Notes under the pieces: model-generated | What the model was told of the DNA's origin: nothing | What the model saw: only the letters and a program-made list of their open reading frames with translations | Database searches by the model: none | Translations under genes and position numbers: made by a program | In this document: in pieces, positions 25,648 to 35,099 of the stretch | How the letters are laid out: every line of letters begins with the position of its first letter | Position numbering within the stretch: the first letter of the stretch is position 1 | Assembly: GCA_045564915.1 (NCBI GenBank) | Contig: JBJLGL010000012.1 | Span: 1 to 64,000 of the forward strand | Source of the DNA: JAQWRV01 sp045564915 | Lineage (GTDB): Bacteria > Pseudomonadota > Alphaproteobacteria > Rhodospirillales > Rhodospirillaceae | Length of the DNA stretch: 64,000 nucleotides | Reading direction: 5' to 3'

Positions 25648-27288
25648 ATGTCCACAACGGCGACTCACCCACAAGACGACCATCACGACCATGCCCCATA
25701 TGGAATGAAGCGTTGGCTTTATTCCACAAACCACAAAGACATTGGCACTATGTATCTGGTTTTTTCGATCATAGCTGCCCTAATCGGTGGGGGCTTATCT
25801 TTGTTAATTCGAATGGAACTAGGAGAGCCTGGCATCCAGGTTTTTAGCGTGCTTAGCGACGATCCAAAGCATGCTTATAATGTTTCTGTAACAGCACACG
25901 CTTTATTAATGGTTTTTTTCGTTGTCATGCCAGCCTTGATTGGAGGTTTCGGTAACTGGATGGTGCCAATGATGATAGGCGCTCCAGATATGGCTTTTCC
26001 TCGAATGAACAACATCTCTTTCTGGCTTCTACCCCCTGCATTAATCTTATTGATAATGTCTGGCACAGTAGGTAGCGGTGTCGGCTCCGGCTGGACTATG
26101 TATCCACCACTATCAGGATTAGCCGGGTCGCCAGATATGTCGGTTGATTTAGCAATTCTTTCCCTTCACCTTGCCGGCGCGTCATCTATTCTGGGTGCAA
26201 CAAACTTTATTACAACCATCTTAAATATGCGTGCCCCCGGCATGACAATGCATAAGGCCCCGCTTTTCGTTTGGGCTATTTTGATTACCGCTATATTGCT
26301 CTTGCTGGCAATACCGGTTCTTGCAGGTGCATTGACGATGCTATTAACCGACCGCAATTTTGGAACTGCCTTCTTTGATCCGCGCGGTGGGGGTGATCCA
26401 GTATTATGGCAACACCTTTTTTGGTTCTTCGGTCACCCCGAAGTATACATAATGATTCTACCTGCCTTTGGAATTGTCAGCCATATCGTTTCCACCTTCT
26501 CAAAAAAGCCTGTCTTCGGCTACTTAGGTATGGCTTATGCTATGGCTTCAATTGGTTTAGTAGGCTTCGTCGTCTGGGCACACCATATGTATACGGTGGG
26601 TATGGGGGTTAACTATCGCGCTTATTTTGTTGCCGTAACCATGGCGATTGCGGTCCCAACCGGCATTAAGATCTTTAGTTGGATTGCTACCATGTGGGGT
26701 GGCTCAATTGAGTTCAAGACGCCGATGCTTTGGGCAATCGGGTTTATCTTCCTATTTACAGTGGGGGGTGTAACAGGAGTTGTTCTAGCCAACGCAGGCA
26801 TGGATATTGCTATGCACGATACCTACTACGTGGTGGCTCATTTTCACTATGTGTTGTCGCTTGGTGCCATCTTTGGCATTTTCGCAGCGTTCTATTACTG
26901 GTTTGACAAAATGACTGGCAAAACTTTCCCTGAATGGGCCGGGCAATTGCATTTCTGGACGACTTTTATAGGCGTGAATGTACTGTTCTTCCCTCAACAC
27001 TTCTTGGGTTTGGCCGGTATGCCGCGGAGATATATTGACTACCCTGATATCTACGCGGAGTGGAATTTAGTTTCTACCTATGGTGCCTACCTCTCCTCTG
27101 CGAGTACCGTATTCTTTTTGATAACTGCATTTTACATTTTGGTGGCAGGGAAAAAATCGGTGGCAAATCCCTGGGGCGAAGGAGCAACAACATTGGAGTG
27201 GACGGTCCCATCACCAGCCCCGTTCCACACCTTTGAAGACCAGCCGGATTTCACTTCCGGAAATCCAGTTACGCAGCCAGCTGAATAA
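25648..27288 (+). CDS. coxA: Cytochrome c oxidase subunit I (aa3 type)
   Basis: The 546-residue, 12-helix catalytic subunit reduces O2 and pumps protons. All metal ligands are visible: the low-spin heme His in HALLMVFFVVMPALIGGFGNW shortened to HALLMVFF, CuB His with cross-linked Tyr in FFGHPEVYIM, the HH pair in VWAHHMYTVGMG, and HFHYVLSLGA for both hemes. The ATG at 25648 has AGGAG eight bases upstream. A GTG at 25639 that overlaps the coxB stop is less likely. Confidence 0.98.
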   Translation: MSTTATHPQDDHHDHAPYGMKRWLYSTNHKDIGTMYLVFSIIAALIGGGLSLLIRMELGEPGIQVFSVLSDDPKHAYNVSVTAHALLMVFFVVMPALIGGFGNWMVPMMIGAPDMAFPRMNNISFWLLPPALILLIMSGTVGSGVGSGWTMYPPLSGLAGSPDMSVDLAILSLHLAGASSILGATNFITTILNMRAPGMTMHKAPLFVWAILITAILLLLAIPVLAGALTMLLTDRNFGTAFFDPRGGGDPVLWQHLFWFFGHPEVYIMILPAFGIVSHIVSTFSKKPVFGYLGMAYAMASIGLVGFVVWAHHMYTVGMGVNYRAYFVAVTMAIAVPTGIKIFSWIATMWGGSIEFKTPMLWAIGFIFLFTVGGVTGVVLANAGMDIAMHDTYYVVAHFHYVLSLGAIFGIFAAFYYWFDKMTGKTFPEWAGQLHFWTTFIGVNVLFFPQHFLGLAGMPRRYIDYPDIYAEWNLVSTYGAYLSSASTVFFLITAFYILVAGKKSVANPWGEGATTLEWTVPSPAPFHTFEDQPDFTSGNPVTQPAE

Positions 27289-27303
27289 GTAGGCGGATTA
27301 AGT

Positions 27304-27945
27304 ATGGCAATAAATTCTGAGCTTGGACGTAACAATCGCCGTACAGCATTAGCCGCATTTACTGTTGTCGCATGCATGATCGGGATTTCGTTTGCTTTTG
27401 TCCCGCTTTACACGCTGATTTGTCAGGTCACTGGGCTGGGAGGCACACCTCAAGTAACGGAGCATGCAAGTCAGATTGTTTCTAACACAGACATTGACAT
27501 CCGTTTTGATGCCAACGTCGACCGCAGTTTGCCATGGACGTTTGAACCTAAGAAACGGAAGATTACCTTGAAACTGGGCGAAACTGGAGTTGTTTCTTAC
27601 CTAGCAACCAATAACAGTGACGACCCAGTGTCAGGTATTTCTACCTTTAATGTAACACCCCTAAAGGTAGCCCAGTACTTTACAAAAATTGAGTGCTTCT
27701 GTTTCATAGAACAAACATTGAAACCTGGTCAGACGGCCGACATGCCAGTCACTTTTTATGTCGATCCAGCCTTAGCAAAGGATGACCTGGCCCAGGAAGT
27801 CAAGACTATCACGCTCTCATACACTTTTTATCGTTCATTGGAAGATATTGAAGAGAGAGAAAGAGAGGGTGAGAATGAAAATATTTCAAGCCGAGACAAT
27901 CAGGTATTTGCCTCTTTCTCTGCAGCTACTTTAAGAGCGTATTGA
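27304..27945 (+). CDS. ctaG: Cytochrome c oxidase assembly protein Cox11/CtaG
   Basis: The 213-residue copper chaperone inserts CuB into subunit I. It has a short N-terminal tail, one membrane helix (about 18-38) ending FVPLYTLICQVTGLGGTP, and a periplasmic immunoglobulin-like domain with the copper motif IECFCFIEQTLKPGQ. The end is extended by an acidic, Glu/Arg-rich tail of about 30 residues beyond the usual TLSYTFY end. It lies between coxA and coxC as in most alphaproteobacteria. Confidence 0.95.
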   Translation: MAINSELGRNNRRTALAAFTVVACMIGISFAFVPLYTLICQVTGLGGTPQVTEHASQIVSNTDIDIRFDANVDRSLPWTFEPKKRKITLKLGETGVVSYLATNNSDDPVSGISTFNVTPLKVAQYFTKIECFCFIEQTLKPGQTADMPVTFYVDPALAKDDLAQEVKTITLSYTFYRSLEDIEEREREGENENISSRDNQVFASFSAATLRAY

Positions 27946-27976
27946 CAAACTGTCGCAAAACACGAGGACGCCGACT

Positions 27977-28798
27977 ATGAGCGCACAAGCAAAACACCCC
28001 TTCCACATGGTTGAACCAAGCCCGTGGCCGGCTCTTGGTGCCTTTGCCGCCTTAACCCTTGCCATCGGGGCAATATTCTATTTCCATGATGAACCTTTCC
28101 TCGGGCTGGACGGCGTCTTCAAACTCATTCCTGGATTCGCCCTAGTCATCCTAACCATGATCTTTTGGTGGCGTGATGTGGTCAACGAATCTGTTGAACA
28201 AAAGGTGCATTCCGAAGAAACCAGCCATGGCCTACGAATGGGTATGGTGCTGTTCATTGCCTCAGAAGTAATGTTCTTCTTCGCCTTCTTTTGGGCGTTC
28301 TTTCATCATGCCCTCGGCGGTTCCGCGACGACCTTGCAATGGCCACCAGAAGGAATTGAAATCCTAGATGCTTGGCATCTACCATTTTACAATACCATCA
28401 TCCTTTTAACCTCTGGAATCACAGTCACCCGAGCGCACCTATACATCGAGGCTGGTATGAATGCCAAGGGCGCTAAATGGATTTGGATCACCGCTATCTT
28501 AGGGGCCCTCTTCCTAGGTCTGCAGGCTTTCGAATATGGCCATGCTGCTTTTGGTTTGAGTGATGGCATCTATCCATCGACATTTTACCTGGCTACAGGT
28601 TTCCACGGGTTCCATGTTTTTGTTGGCACCACCTTTCTGATCGTATGCGCGGCACGGGCAAACAAAGACCACTACACGCCGGCTAAACATATTGGTTTTC
28701 AATCTGCAGCCTGGTATTGGCACTTCGTTGATGTCGTATGGCTGTTCTTATTTGTTTGGGTTTACTGGCTATTGGGCGAACCTGTAAGGTTTTTTTAA
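27977..28798 (+). CDS. coxC: Cytochrome c oxidase subunit III
   Basis: The 273-residue protein has seven helices and family motifs HMVEPSPWPALGAFAAL, WWRDVVNES, SEVMFFFAFFWAFFHHAL, LGLQAFEYGHAAF, TGFHGFHVFVGT and the C-terminal WYWHFVDVVWLFLFVWVYW. Subunit III stabilises turnover of the oxidase. It is followed after 12 bases by the DUF983 gene. Confidence 0.97.
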   Translation: MSAQAKHPFHMVEPSPWPALGAFAALTLAIGAIFYFHDEPFLGLDGVFKLIPGFALVILTMIFWWRDVVNESVEQKVHSEETSHGLRMGMVLFIASEVMFFFAFFWAFFHHALGGSATTLQWPPEGIEILDAWHLPFYNTIILLTSGITVTRAHLYIEAGMNAKGAKWIWITAILGALFLGLQAFEYGHAAFGLSDGIYPSTFYLATGFHGFHVFVGTTFLIVCAARANKDHYTPAKHIGFQSAAWYWHFVDVVWLFLFVWVYWLLGEPVRFF

Positions 28799-28810
28799 AC
28801 GTCCTCAACT

Positions 28811-29203
28811 ATGAGCGCTGAATTTTCTAGTAAGAATCAAGAAACACATCCTATTCAGTTAGCTTTGCACGGTAGATGTCCACGTTGTGGTATCGGGTCA
28901 TTGTTCTCTGGCTATCTGAAGGTAGCTAATGCCTGTTCGGTTTGCGGCCTCGGTCTAGAGGGCCATGACACCGGTGACGGGCCTGCATTTTTCATTATTC
29001 TACCTTTATGCATTATTGTCGCTACTCTAGCCCTTCTAGTTGAGTCAATAATCAAACCACCAATATGGATACACACCATTGTTTGGCCAATATTGGTTCT
29101 TGGTGTCTCGGGGCTGACTCTACGTCCTGTAAAAGCTCTAATGATCGCCTTACAGTATCGCTACCGTGACGTGGAGCGTGAAGATGAAGTCAGAAAACAA
29201 TGA
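28811..29203 (+). CDS. DUF983 family membrane protein
   Basis: The 130-residue protein has two CxxC pairs (GRCPRCGIGSLF and CSVCGLGLEGHD) that could bind a metal, then the family motif DGPAFFIILPLCI, and two membrane helices. DUF983 genes commonly end alphaproteobacterial cox operons and are thought to help oxidase biogenesis; the mechanism is not established. SURF1, which often follows, is missing. Confidence 0.88.
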   Translation: MSAEFSSKNQETHPIQLALHGRCPRCGIGSLFSGYLKVANACSVCGLGLEGHDTGDGPAFFIILPLCIIVATLALLVESIIKPPIWIHTIVWPILVLGVSGLTLRPVKALMIALQYRYRDVEREDEVRKQ

Positions 29204-29533
29204 AGCAGGTTAGAATCCAATAGAGTTACGTGATTAGGAACATCTTACAGCGATAAATAGAATTGGGGGCTGACACTAAAATAGTCTGTCGTCGGCAACA
29301 AACAAACCAAGCTGATACTAAACAGCTGGATACTGACACATACTCTCAACATCAAACCTGCTCAAGGCCACGGCCTCTATTATTACTATGACACGACTGA
29401 CCATCACTGCTAACACTCGGCTAAGCACTCTCAATCCAAACCTAATAGATTGGAAAGACCGCTCTTGCAAAGCAACGCAGATTAAGAATTACTGCCTTGA
29501 AACACGCGTGAAACAGGAGCTCAGAAAAAATAT
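29204..29533. other. Intergenic region between the cox operon and amt (convergent ends)
   Basis: About 330 bases between two converging genes. The 62-codon plus-strand frame at 29388-29576 runs into the amt gene and shows no ribosome site or family. No clear T-tailed hairpin was found. Nothing further is supported. Confidence 0.4.
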
Positions 29534-30748
29534 TTATCGAGGCTGGACACCTTCTTCCGGATTAGCCGAAATCTGATGGATGGATAGATCCGCGCCTTGA
29601 AACTCTTCTTCTTCAGTCAGTCGAATACCGATAGTGACTTTTAGAGTTCCGTAAACGATGAATCCACCTCCCAGAGCAAAGGCGACCCCCAGCAAGGATC
29701 CTACGAGTTGCGACAAGAAGGTCACACCACCCATTCCACCGAGGGCTTCCAAGCCAAATACGCCACATAGTATGCCGCCAATAAGGCCACACATCCCGTG
29801 TAAAGGCCAGACGCCAAGCACATCATCAATCTTCCACTTATTCTGACATTGATTGAAACCCCAGACAAATACCCCTCCAGCTATAGCCCCAGTCACCGCA
29901 GCACCTACGGGGTGCATCACGTTCGAACCAGCACATATTGCTACTAGACCAGCTAAAGCACCGTTATGAACAAAACCAGGGTCGTTCTTGCTAACCACCA
30001 ATGCCGCTAATATACCGCCAACCATAGCCATCAGAGAGTTAACGGCAACTAATCCTGTAACGCCTTCAACCCCTTGAGCGCTCATTACGTTGAAGCCGAA
30101 CCAACCAACGGACAGGATCCAAGCCCCCAGAGCTAGCCAGGGTATCGATGATGGTGGCATGGCCTGCAGACTCCCATCAGAGCGATATCGTCCACTGCGA
30201 GCCCCTAGCATAAGGACCGCAGCTAAGGCGATCCATCCACCCATAGCATGGACCACAATTGAACCAGCAAAGTCATTGAAGGGCGCTCCAAAGGAGTCAT
30301 TCATGAAGTCCTGAAAACCAAAATTTCCGTTCCAAACAAGTCCTTCAAAGAAGGGATATACAAGGGCCACCAGAATAATGCTGGCCGCAAGTTGAGGGTA
30401 AAAACGTGCCCGTTCCGCGATGCCGCCGGAAATAATCGCTGGAATGGCAGCTGCAAAAGTTAAAAGAAAGAAAAATTTGACCAGGTCGTACCCTTGCGGC
30501 GCATAGCCCTCGCCGACCTCGCCGCTAATAATCGGCGCGCCGACCAGAAAGCCCATACCGTAGGCTACAGCATACCCAATGAAAAAATAGGCTATGGTAG
30601 AACCAGCAAAATCGGACATAATTTTTACCAGGGCGTTAACCTGATTCTTCTTGCGCACAGTGCCAACTTCAAGAAATGCAAAACCCGCATGCATTGCCAA
30701 AACCATAATTGCGCCCATAAGAACGAAAAAAACGTCATTTCCAGCCAT
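29534..30748 (-). CDS. amt: Ammonium transporter, Amt family
   Basis: The channel protein of about 404 residues has 11 helices. Family features are MVLAMHAGFAFLEVGTVRKKN, the pore twin histidines in VVHAMGGWIALAAV and PLHGMCGLIGGILCG, and the signature-like DFAGSIVVHAMGG. No P-II gene is next to it. The ATG at 30748 is preceded by AGAGGA; a TTG at 30796 in frame adds 16 residues and is weaker. A possible sigma-54 promoter lies upstream, fitting nitrogen control. Confidence 0.94.
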   Translation of the reverse strand: MAGNDVFFVLMGAIMVLAMHAGFAFLEVGTVRKKNQVNALVKIMSDFAGSTIAYFFIGYAVAYGMGFLVGAPIISGEVGEGYAPQGYDLVKFFFLLTFAAAIPAIISGGIAERARFYPQLAASIILVALVYPFFEGLVWNGNFGFQDFMNDSFGAPFNDFAGSIVVHAMGGWIALAAVLMLGARSGRYRSDGSLQAMPPSSIPWLALGAWILSVGWFGFNVMSAQGVEGVTGLVAVNSLMAMVGGILAALVVSKNDPGFVHNGALAGLVAICAGSNVMHPVGAAVTGAIAGGVFVWGFNQCQNKWKIDDVLGVWPLHGMCGLIGGILCGVFGLEALGGMGGVTFLSQLVGSLLGVAFALGGGFIVYGTLKVTIGIRLTEEEEFQGADLSIHQISANPEEGVQPR

Positions 30749-31264
30749 TGATCGATAGTCCTCTATAGAGCCGCCCGATAAAAAGGCATTTACCAAATGG
30801 TAAGCCCGTTTATATGCACTTTTTAAGACGGGCCCCCTACTAACCTTTCAAAATCCGTGCCAATTTAACCATTTTGAAAAAATCTTTTATTCCCAGTAGT
30901 TTATAGTGTTTATACCCATTCGTACGCACTCAAAGTGATTAATAATTAATCAACAATATAGAGTAGCTTTGAAAATTAGATTATTTTTTAGGCATCCGGT
31001 TTTGTAGTGGCTTAATCAGAAGTATTTTTCCGCTAACAAAGTGGTTAGATCCAATTTATTGTGAGGCAACAAAACCAAGAACATTGGTCATTCAGTATTT
31101 AGAGATAGAGGTGAAAGACTTAAAGACGCACCAATCCGCTAATAGCCACCCTGGCTAGGCACAAGAAAATAGCTCGCAATCCGGTACTTAATGAAATGTG
31201 ATCGATTGCTGCATTGCAGGACAAACCAATCTTTGCGACGACACGAAAAGGACAAGAAAGTCTT
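30749..31264. other. Divergent region between amt and the rhodanese gene
   Basis: About 515 bases. It contains AGAGGA for amt, an inverted repeat TTACCA-AA-TGGTAA at 30790-30803, and a sigma-54-like element (marked separately). The plus-strand side is A+T-rich near 30870-31010. No gene was recognised. Confidence 0.5.
30847..30862 (-). promoter_or_regulatory. Candidate sigma-54 promoter of amt
   Basis: The minus strand reads TGGCACGGATTTTGAA: a perfect TGGCACG (-24) then four bases and TTGAA, against the consensus TTGCA at -12. The departure at the normally conserved C weakens it. The distance to the amt ATG is about 85 bases. Ammonium transporter genes are classic NtrC/sigma-54 targets. No NtrC box was found with certainty. 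Confidence 0.38.
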
Positions 31265-31597
31265 ATGACTGACCTCCCATACTCCCAAGTCTACTACGTA
31301 TCACCCAATCAAATTAATTCGTGGTTTAATGAAGGTCGTACCATAATAGTCGATGTACGAGAACAGAATGAATGGGATGAGGGCCACATTCCCGGCGCAA
31401 CCCTATTACCCCTCTCAGTCTTTGAGCCGTCTGCAGTACCAGACCCCGGCGACAAACATCTGGTGTTTCATTGTCGCTCGGGTCGCCGGTGCGGTATTGC
31501 GGCAGCTAAGATGGTAGATGCCCGCTACAAAGGCGTTATTAAACGAATGGAAGGTGGCTTCCTCGCCTGGGATGCAGCCGGTTTTGACAAAGAGTGA
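31265..31597 (+). CDS. Single-domain rhodanese-like protein
   Basis: The 110-residue protein is a stand-alone sulfurtransferase. IVDVREQNEWDEGHIPGATLLPLSVF is the N-terminal rhodanese signature, reduced here to DVREQNEWDEGHIPGA; the active-site loop is HCRSGRRCG with the catalytic first Cys. The ATG at 31265 follows GAAAG; a longer frame to 31214 lacks support. It lies at the head of the Usp - Mo-enzyme operon and points to sulfur metabolism, since rhodaneses often accompany sulfite- and thiosulfate-oxidising enzymes. Confidence 0.88.
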   Translation: MTDLPYSQVYYVSPNQINSWFNEGRTIIVDVREQNEWDEGHIPGATLLPLSVFEPSAVPDPGDKHLVFHCRSGRRCGIAAAKMVDARYKGVIKRMEGGFLAWDAAGFDKE

Positions 31598-31600
31598 GAG

Positions 31601-32125
31601 ATGCCGCGCAAGGTTAATACTGATAGTCTGGAACAAGAAGAGATTGTCGGCCATGAGAATGACCGATTATTTCTGGTCGTAGTCGACAACTCAGAAGAAT
31701 TAGGAGGTACTATTAAATATACCTGTAACCGGGCCCGTCATACAGGTGGTAAGATGGCCCTCCTTTACGTAATCGATATGGAACATGATAAGGAATTCCA
31801 GCATTGGCAGTTTGTCAGCAATCTGATGGAAGAAGAGGCCATGCAATTGGCTCAAGATGTGCTTGATCACCACGCCCGGCAAATCTTAAAAGATTCTGGT
31901 TCGGAACCCATGCAGTTTATCCGCCTCGGTAATACCCGCGAAGAGCTTTTTGCACTGGTAAGAAAGCATCCAGAAATCTCTATACTTGTTCTAGGTTCAG
32001 CACCTGGCGAGAAGCCAGGCCCGTTGGTAGAGGCTGTTACCGGGAAGTATGCCGGGCAACTTGGTATCCCAGTTACCATTGTGCCAGGAGAACTAAGTTC
32101 GGAAGAAATCAATCGTTTGACCTGA
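31601..32125 (+). CDS. Universal stress protein (UspA family)
   Basis: The 174-residue protein has the UspA fold: FLVVVDNSEELGGTIKYTC, GGKMALLYVIDMEHD, then ISILVLGSAPGEKPGPLVEAV shortened to VLGSAPGEKPGP and the ending GIPVTIVPG. The Gly/Ser pattern near the C-terminus resembles the ATP-binding class, though spacing is altered by extra Pro/Gly. The N-terminus is extended by about 25 polar residues. It begins 3 bases after the rhodanese stop, so the two are coupled. Confidence 0.83.
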   Translation: MPRKVNTDSLEQEEIVGHENDRLFLVVVDNSEELGGTIKYTCNRARHTGGKMALLYVIDMEHDKEFQHWQFVSNLMEEEAMQLAQDVLDHHARQILKDSGSEPMQFIRLGNTREELFALVRKHPEISILVLGSAPGEKPGPLVEAVTGKYAGQLGIPVTIVPGELSSEEINRLT

Positions 32126-32173
32126 GCTTGATTACAGCTAAATTCTAATTTCATTCATATTTTAAGAGGTTTC

Positions 32174-32191
32174 TTCCGCACTAGTGCGGAA
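32174..32191. promoter_or_regulatory. 18-bp perfect palindrome upstream of the molybdoenzyme gene
   Basis: TTCCGCACTAGTGCGGAA reads identically on both strands. It lies between the Usp gene and the soeA-like ATG at 32205 and contains the alternative GTG. It could be a dimeric repressor site or form a hairpin that attenuates transcription into the Mo-enzyme genes. It is followed by an A-rich then T-rich run (AAAAGAAAATTTTT), which is not a classic terminator tail. Confidence 0.5.
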
Positions 32192-32204
32192 AAAGAAAAT
32201 TTTT

Positions 32205-35099
32205 ATGTCTCTATCCGGTCCGTCAGAAAACGACGGTGTAAATACCTCGCCACATATAGCTGACGAGGTCAAAACCACCACCTGCTATATGTGTGCCTGT
32301 CGATGTGGGATCAAAGTTTACTTAAAAAGTGGTGAGGTTCGATATATCGAGGGTAATCGAGATCATCCGATAAATGAGGGTGTGCTTTGTGGCAAGGGAG
32401 CTGCAGGTATTATGAATCACCTTTCTCCTGCGCGGCTGCGCAAGCCCCTAAAGCGTATAGGTCCACGTGGCAGTGGTGAATTCATCGAAATTGAGTGGAG
32501 CGAAGCGCTCGAAACGGCAACGGATTGGCTTGGTGCAATCCGTAAGGATGATCCAAAGAAATTAGCCTTCTTTACAGGACGCGATCAAAGTCAATCATTA
32601 ACTGGGTGGTGGGCAAAACAGTTTGGGACACCCAACTTTGCCGCACATGGAGGCTTTTGCTCGGTTAACATGGCATCGGCAGGCATGTATTCCATTGGAG
32701 GATCCTTCTGGGAGTTTGGAGAACCTGATTGGGATCATGCCAAACTTTTTCTCATGTTTGGAGTCGCAGAAGACCATGCGTCTAATCCTATTAAGATTGG
32801 CCTAAGTAAACTTAAAGAGAGAAACGCGAAGTTTATAGCAATCAATCCAGTTCGGACTGGATACGGTGCCATTGCAGATGAATGGGTGGGTATCCGCCCG
32901 GGTACAGATGGCTTATTTGTGCTGTCCCTAGTTTACACACTGCTACGCGCTGGCAAAATCGATGTAGAGTATTTAGCACGATTCACCAATGCGGGCTGGT
33001 TAGTTAGACAAGCTCCGGGCACCTCAAGAGACGGATTATTTATCCGTGATAATGAGGGGACACCCCTGGTGTGGGATAGAGACGGCAAAACTGAAGTTGC
33101 TTTCAATGAACCAGCTGCCAAACCAGCACTAAGCGGTAATTATACGGTTGCAGGAGAATCAGCAGTACCAGTTTTTCACTTGATCGCTGACCGTTACACA
33201 GATGGAATCTATGCTCCGGATAAGGTTGCAAAGCGATGCGGCATTGCTGCCGCGACTATTGAACGCATTGCTGCCGAGATTGCTGATATAGCATTCAATC
33301 AGGCCATAGAACTTCCCCTGGCATGGACTGATAGCTACGGCGTCCAACATAAGACAATGGTTGGACGACCCATTGCCTTTCATGCAATGAGAGGCATATC
33401 GGCGCACTCAAATGGGTTCCAAACCTGCCGCTCCTTGCACCTACTACAAATGCTGATTGGTGCAGTCGATACACCTGGAAGCTTCCGCTTTAAACCACCA
33501 TACCCTAAGCCAGCGCCACCGGGTCCAAGACCATCAAAAGAAACCTACATACCGGAAACGCCACTTAAAGGAATGCCACTAGGTTTTCCCTCAGGGCCAG
33601 AGGACCTACTTATTGATGATAACGGCACGGCTATACGTATTGACAAGGCGTTTTCTTGGGAAAGCCCTCTGTCTATCCATGGCGCTATGCACCGGGTAAT
33701 CGCTGGTTCTGTGGCCGGTGACCCTTATCCAATCGATACACTCTTCCTGTATATGTCAAATATAGCCTGGAATTCATCCATGGATACCAAAGGCACGTTA
33801 GCGGCATTGACCGCAAAAGACCCCGAGACCGGTGAATACAAAATACCCAGAATCATTTATTCCGATGCCTACGCGTCAGAGACCATTGCATACGCAGATC
33901 TCATTCTGCCGGATACTACTTATCTGGAGCGCTGGGACTGCATCTCTCTGCTTGATCGTCCCATAGGAGATGCAGACGCAGCTGCCGATGCCATCCGTCA
34001 GCCTATCGTCGACCCTAATCGTGAGCCAAGTCGTGATGTACGACCTTTTCAAACAGTATTATTGGACATAGGTGCACGTCTTCACCTGCCTGGTTTTGTA
34101 GATGATAAAGGATCGCCTAAGTATCCTGGCGGCTACGCAGACTATATTGTAAATCACGAGCGTATGCCTGGTATCGGACCTTTAGCGGGGTTTCGTGGAA
34201 CAAGTGGAGAGTTGTCTGGCAAAGGTAGCATCAATCCCTCTCAACTTGAGCGCTATATTGAGAATGGATGTTTCTGGGAGGGTAAAATACCGCCCGAGGC
34301 GCGCTACTATAAAATGTCCAATAAAGCTTACTTAAACTGGGCGGTAGCCATGGGCTTTCTCGGTAAAGCCGAGCCTATTGTTATGCAGCTCTATTCTGAA
34401 CCCTTACAAAAGTTTCGCAACGCTGCCAAGGGGCACGGAGATATCCAACCACCAAACCACTTGCGTTCTCGTATAGAGAAAACGTTTGACCCTTTACCCT
34501 TCTGGTCAGAGACATTGGAAGACATCGCCAATACAGAAGAAGCCTTCCCACTACACGCCTTGACCCAGAGACCAATGCATCATTACCACTCATGGGGTTC
34601 TCAGAATGCTTGGCTGCGCCAGATCACTTCGCAAAACCATTTATTTGTGCATCGTGATACAGCGACCAGATATGGTATTACAGATGATGACTGGGTTTGG
34701 GTAGAATCCCGCCACGGTCGCGTAAAAGGTCAGGTGAAATTGGTCGACGGGGTAAATCCAGATACGGTGTGGACCTGGAATGCTATTGGTAAACGTTCAG
34801 GCACCTGGGGCCTGCAAAAGAATGTACCAGAAGTGAATAAGGGCTTCTTACTTAACCATATAATTCCGGAAAAATTAGCTGGCGTAGGCCAAAACCTTTC
34901 TTTATCCGATCCCATTACAGGTCAAGCAGCTTGGTTTGATCTAAGAGTACGTATTTTCCCCGCAGACAAAACTGAACAGGGCAATACTTCACCCATCTAC
35001 GACTCATTACCAGACCTTCCAGGTAAGAAACCTCGTCAATCGGTTCTTCAGTTTGGTCGTAGTTTTAATAGCGCTCTTGAATCGCTAAAGTCTAAATAA
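32205..35099 (+). CDS. soeA: Molybdopterin oxidoreductase, SoeA-like catalytic subunit
   Basis: The protein of about 964 residues belongs to the DMSO-reductase superfamily. The N-terminal [4Fe-4S] site is TTCYMCACRCGIKVY (CxxCxxxC) with the fourth Cys in GVLCGKGAAG. Mo-pterin-binding blocks follow (FAAHGGFCSVNMASAG; FMLFGVAEDHASNPI; DAYASETIAYADLILPDTTYLERWD). The end has the usual dinucleotide-binding barrel (LHALTQRPMHHYHSWGSQNAW). There is no Tat signal, so it should be cytoplasmic, as in SoeABC sulfite dehydrogenase. The rhodanese neighbour and B/C subunits support this. Polysulfide or thiosulfate reductases are alternatives. The ATG at 32205 avoids starting inside the palindrome. Confidence 0.82.
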   Translation: MSLSGPSENDGVNTSPHIADEVKTTTCYMCACRCGIKVYLKSGEVRYIEGNRDHPINEGVLCGKGAAGIMNHLSPARLRKPLKRIGPRGSGEFIEIEWSEALETATDWLGAIRKDDPKKLAFFTGRDQSQSLTGWWAKQFGTPNFAAHGGFCSVNMASAGMYSIGGSFWEFGEPDWDHAKLFLMFGVAEDHASNPIKIGLSKLKERNAKFIAINPVRTGYGAIADEWVGIRPGTDGLFVLSLVYTLLRAGKIDVEYLARFTNAGWLVRQAPGTSRDGLFIRDNEGTPLVWDRDGKTEVAFNEPAAKPALSGNYTVAGESAVPVFHLIADRYTDGIYAPDKVAKRCGIAAATIERIAAEIADIAFNQAIELPLAWTDSYGVQHKTMVGRPIAFHAMRGISAHSNGFQTCRSLHLLQMLIGAVDTPGSFRFKPPYPKPAPPGPRPSKETYIPETPLKGMPLGFPSGPEDLLIDDNGTAIRIDKAFSWESPLSIHGAMHRVIAGSVAGDPYPIDTLFLYMSNIAWNSSMDTKGTLAALTAKDPETGEYKIPRIIYSDAYASETIAYADLILPDTTYLERWDCISLLDRPIGDADAAADAIRQPIVDPNREPSRDVRPFQTVLLDIGARLHLPGFVDDKGSPKYPGGYADYIVNHERMPGIGPLAGFRGTSGELSGKGSINPSQLERYIENGCFWEGKIPPEARYYKMSNKAYLNWAVAMGFLGKAEPIVMQLYSEPLQKFRNAAKGHGDIQPPNHLRSRIEKTFDPLPFWSETLEDIANTEEAFPLHALTQRPMHHYHSWGSQNAWLRQITSQNHLFVHRDTATRYGITDDDWVWVESRHGRVKGQVKLVDGVNPDTVWTWNAIGKRSGTWGLQKNVPEVNKGFLLNHIIPEKLAGVGQNLSLSDPITGQAAWFDLRVRIFPADKTEQGNTSPIYDSLPDLPGKKPRQSVLQFGRSFNSALESLKSK

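Noticed and set aside
28799..29533. SURF1 expected after coxC/DUF983
   Set aside because: No frame with SURF1 features was found; DUF983 is followed by a gene-free stretch.
29388..29576. 62-codon plus-strand frame
   Set aside because: It runs into the 3' end of amt and has no supporting signal.
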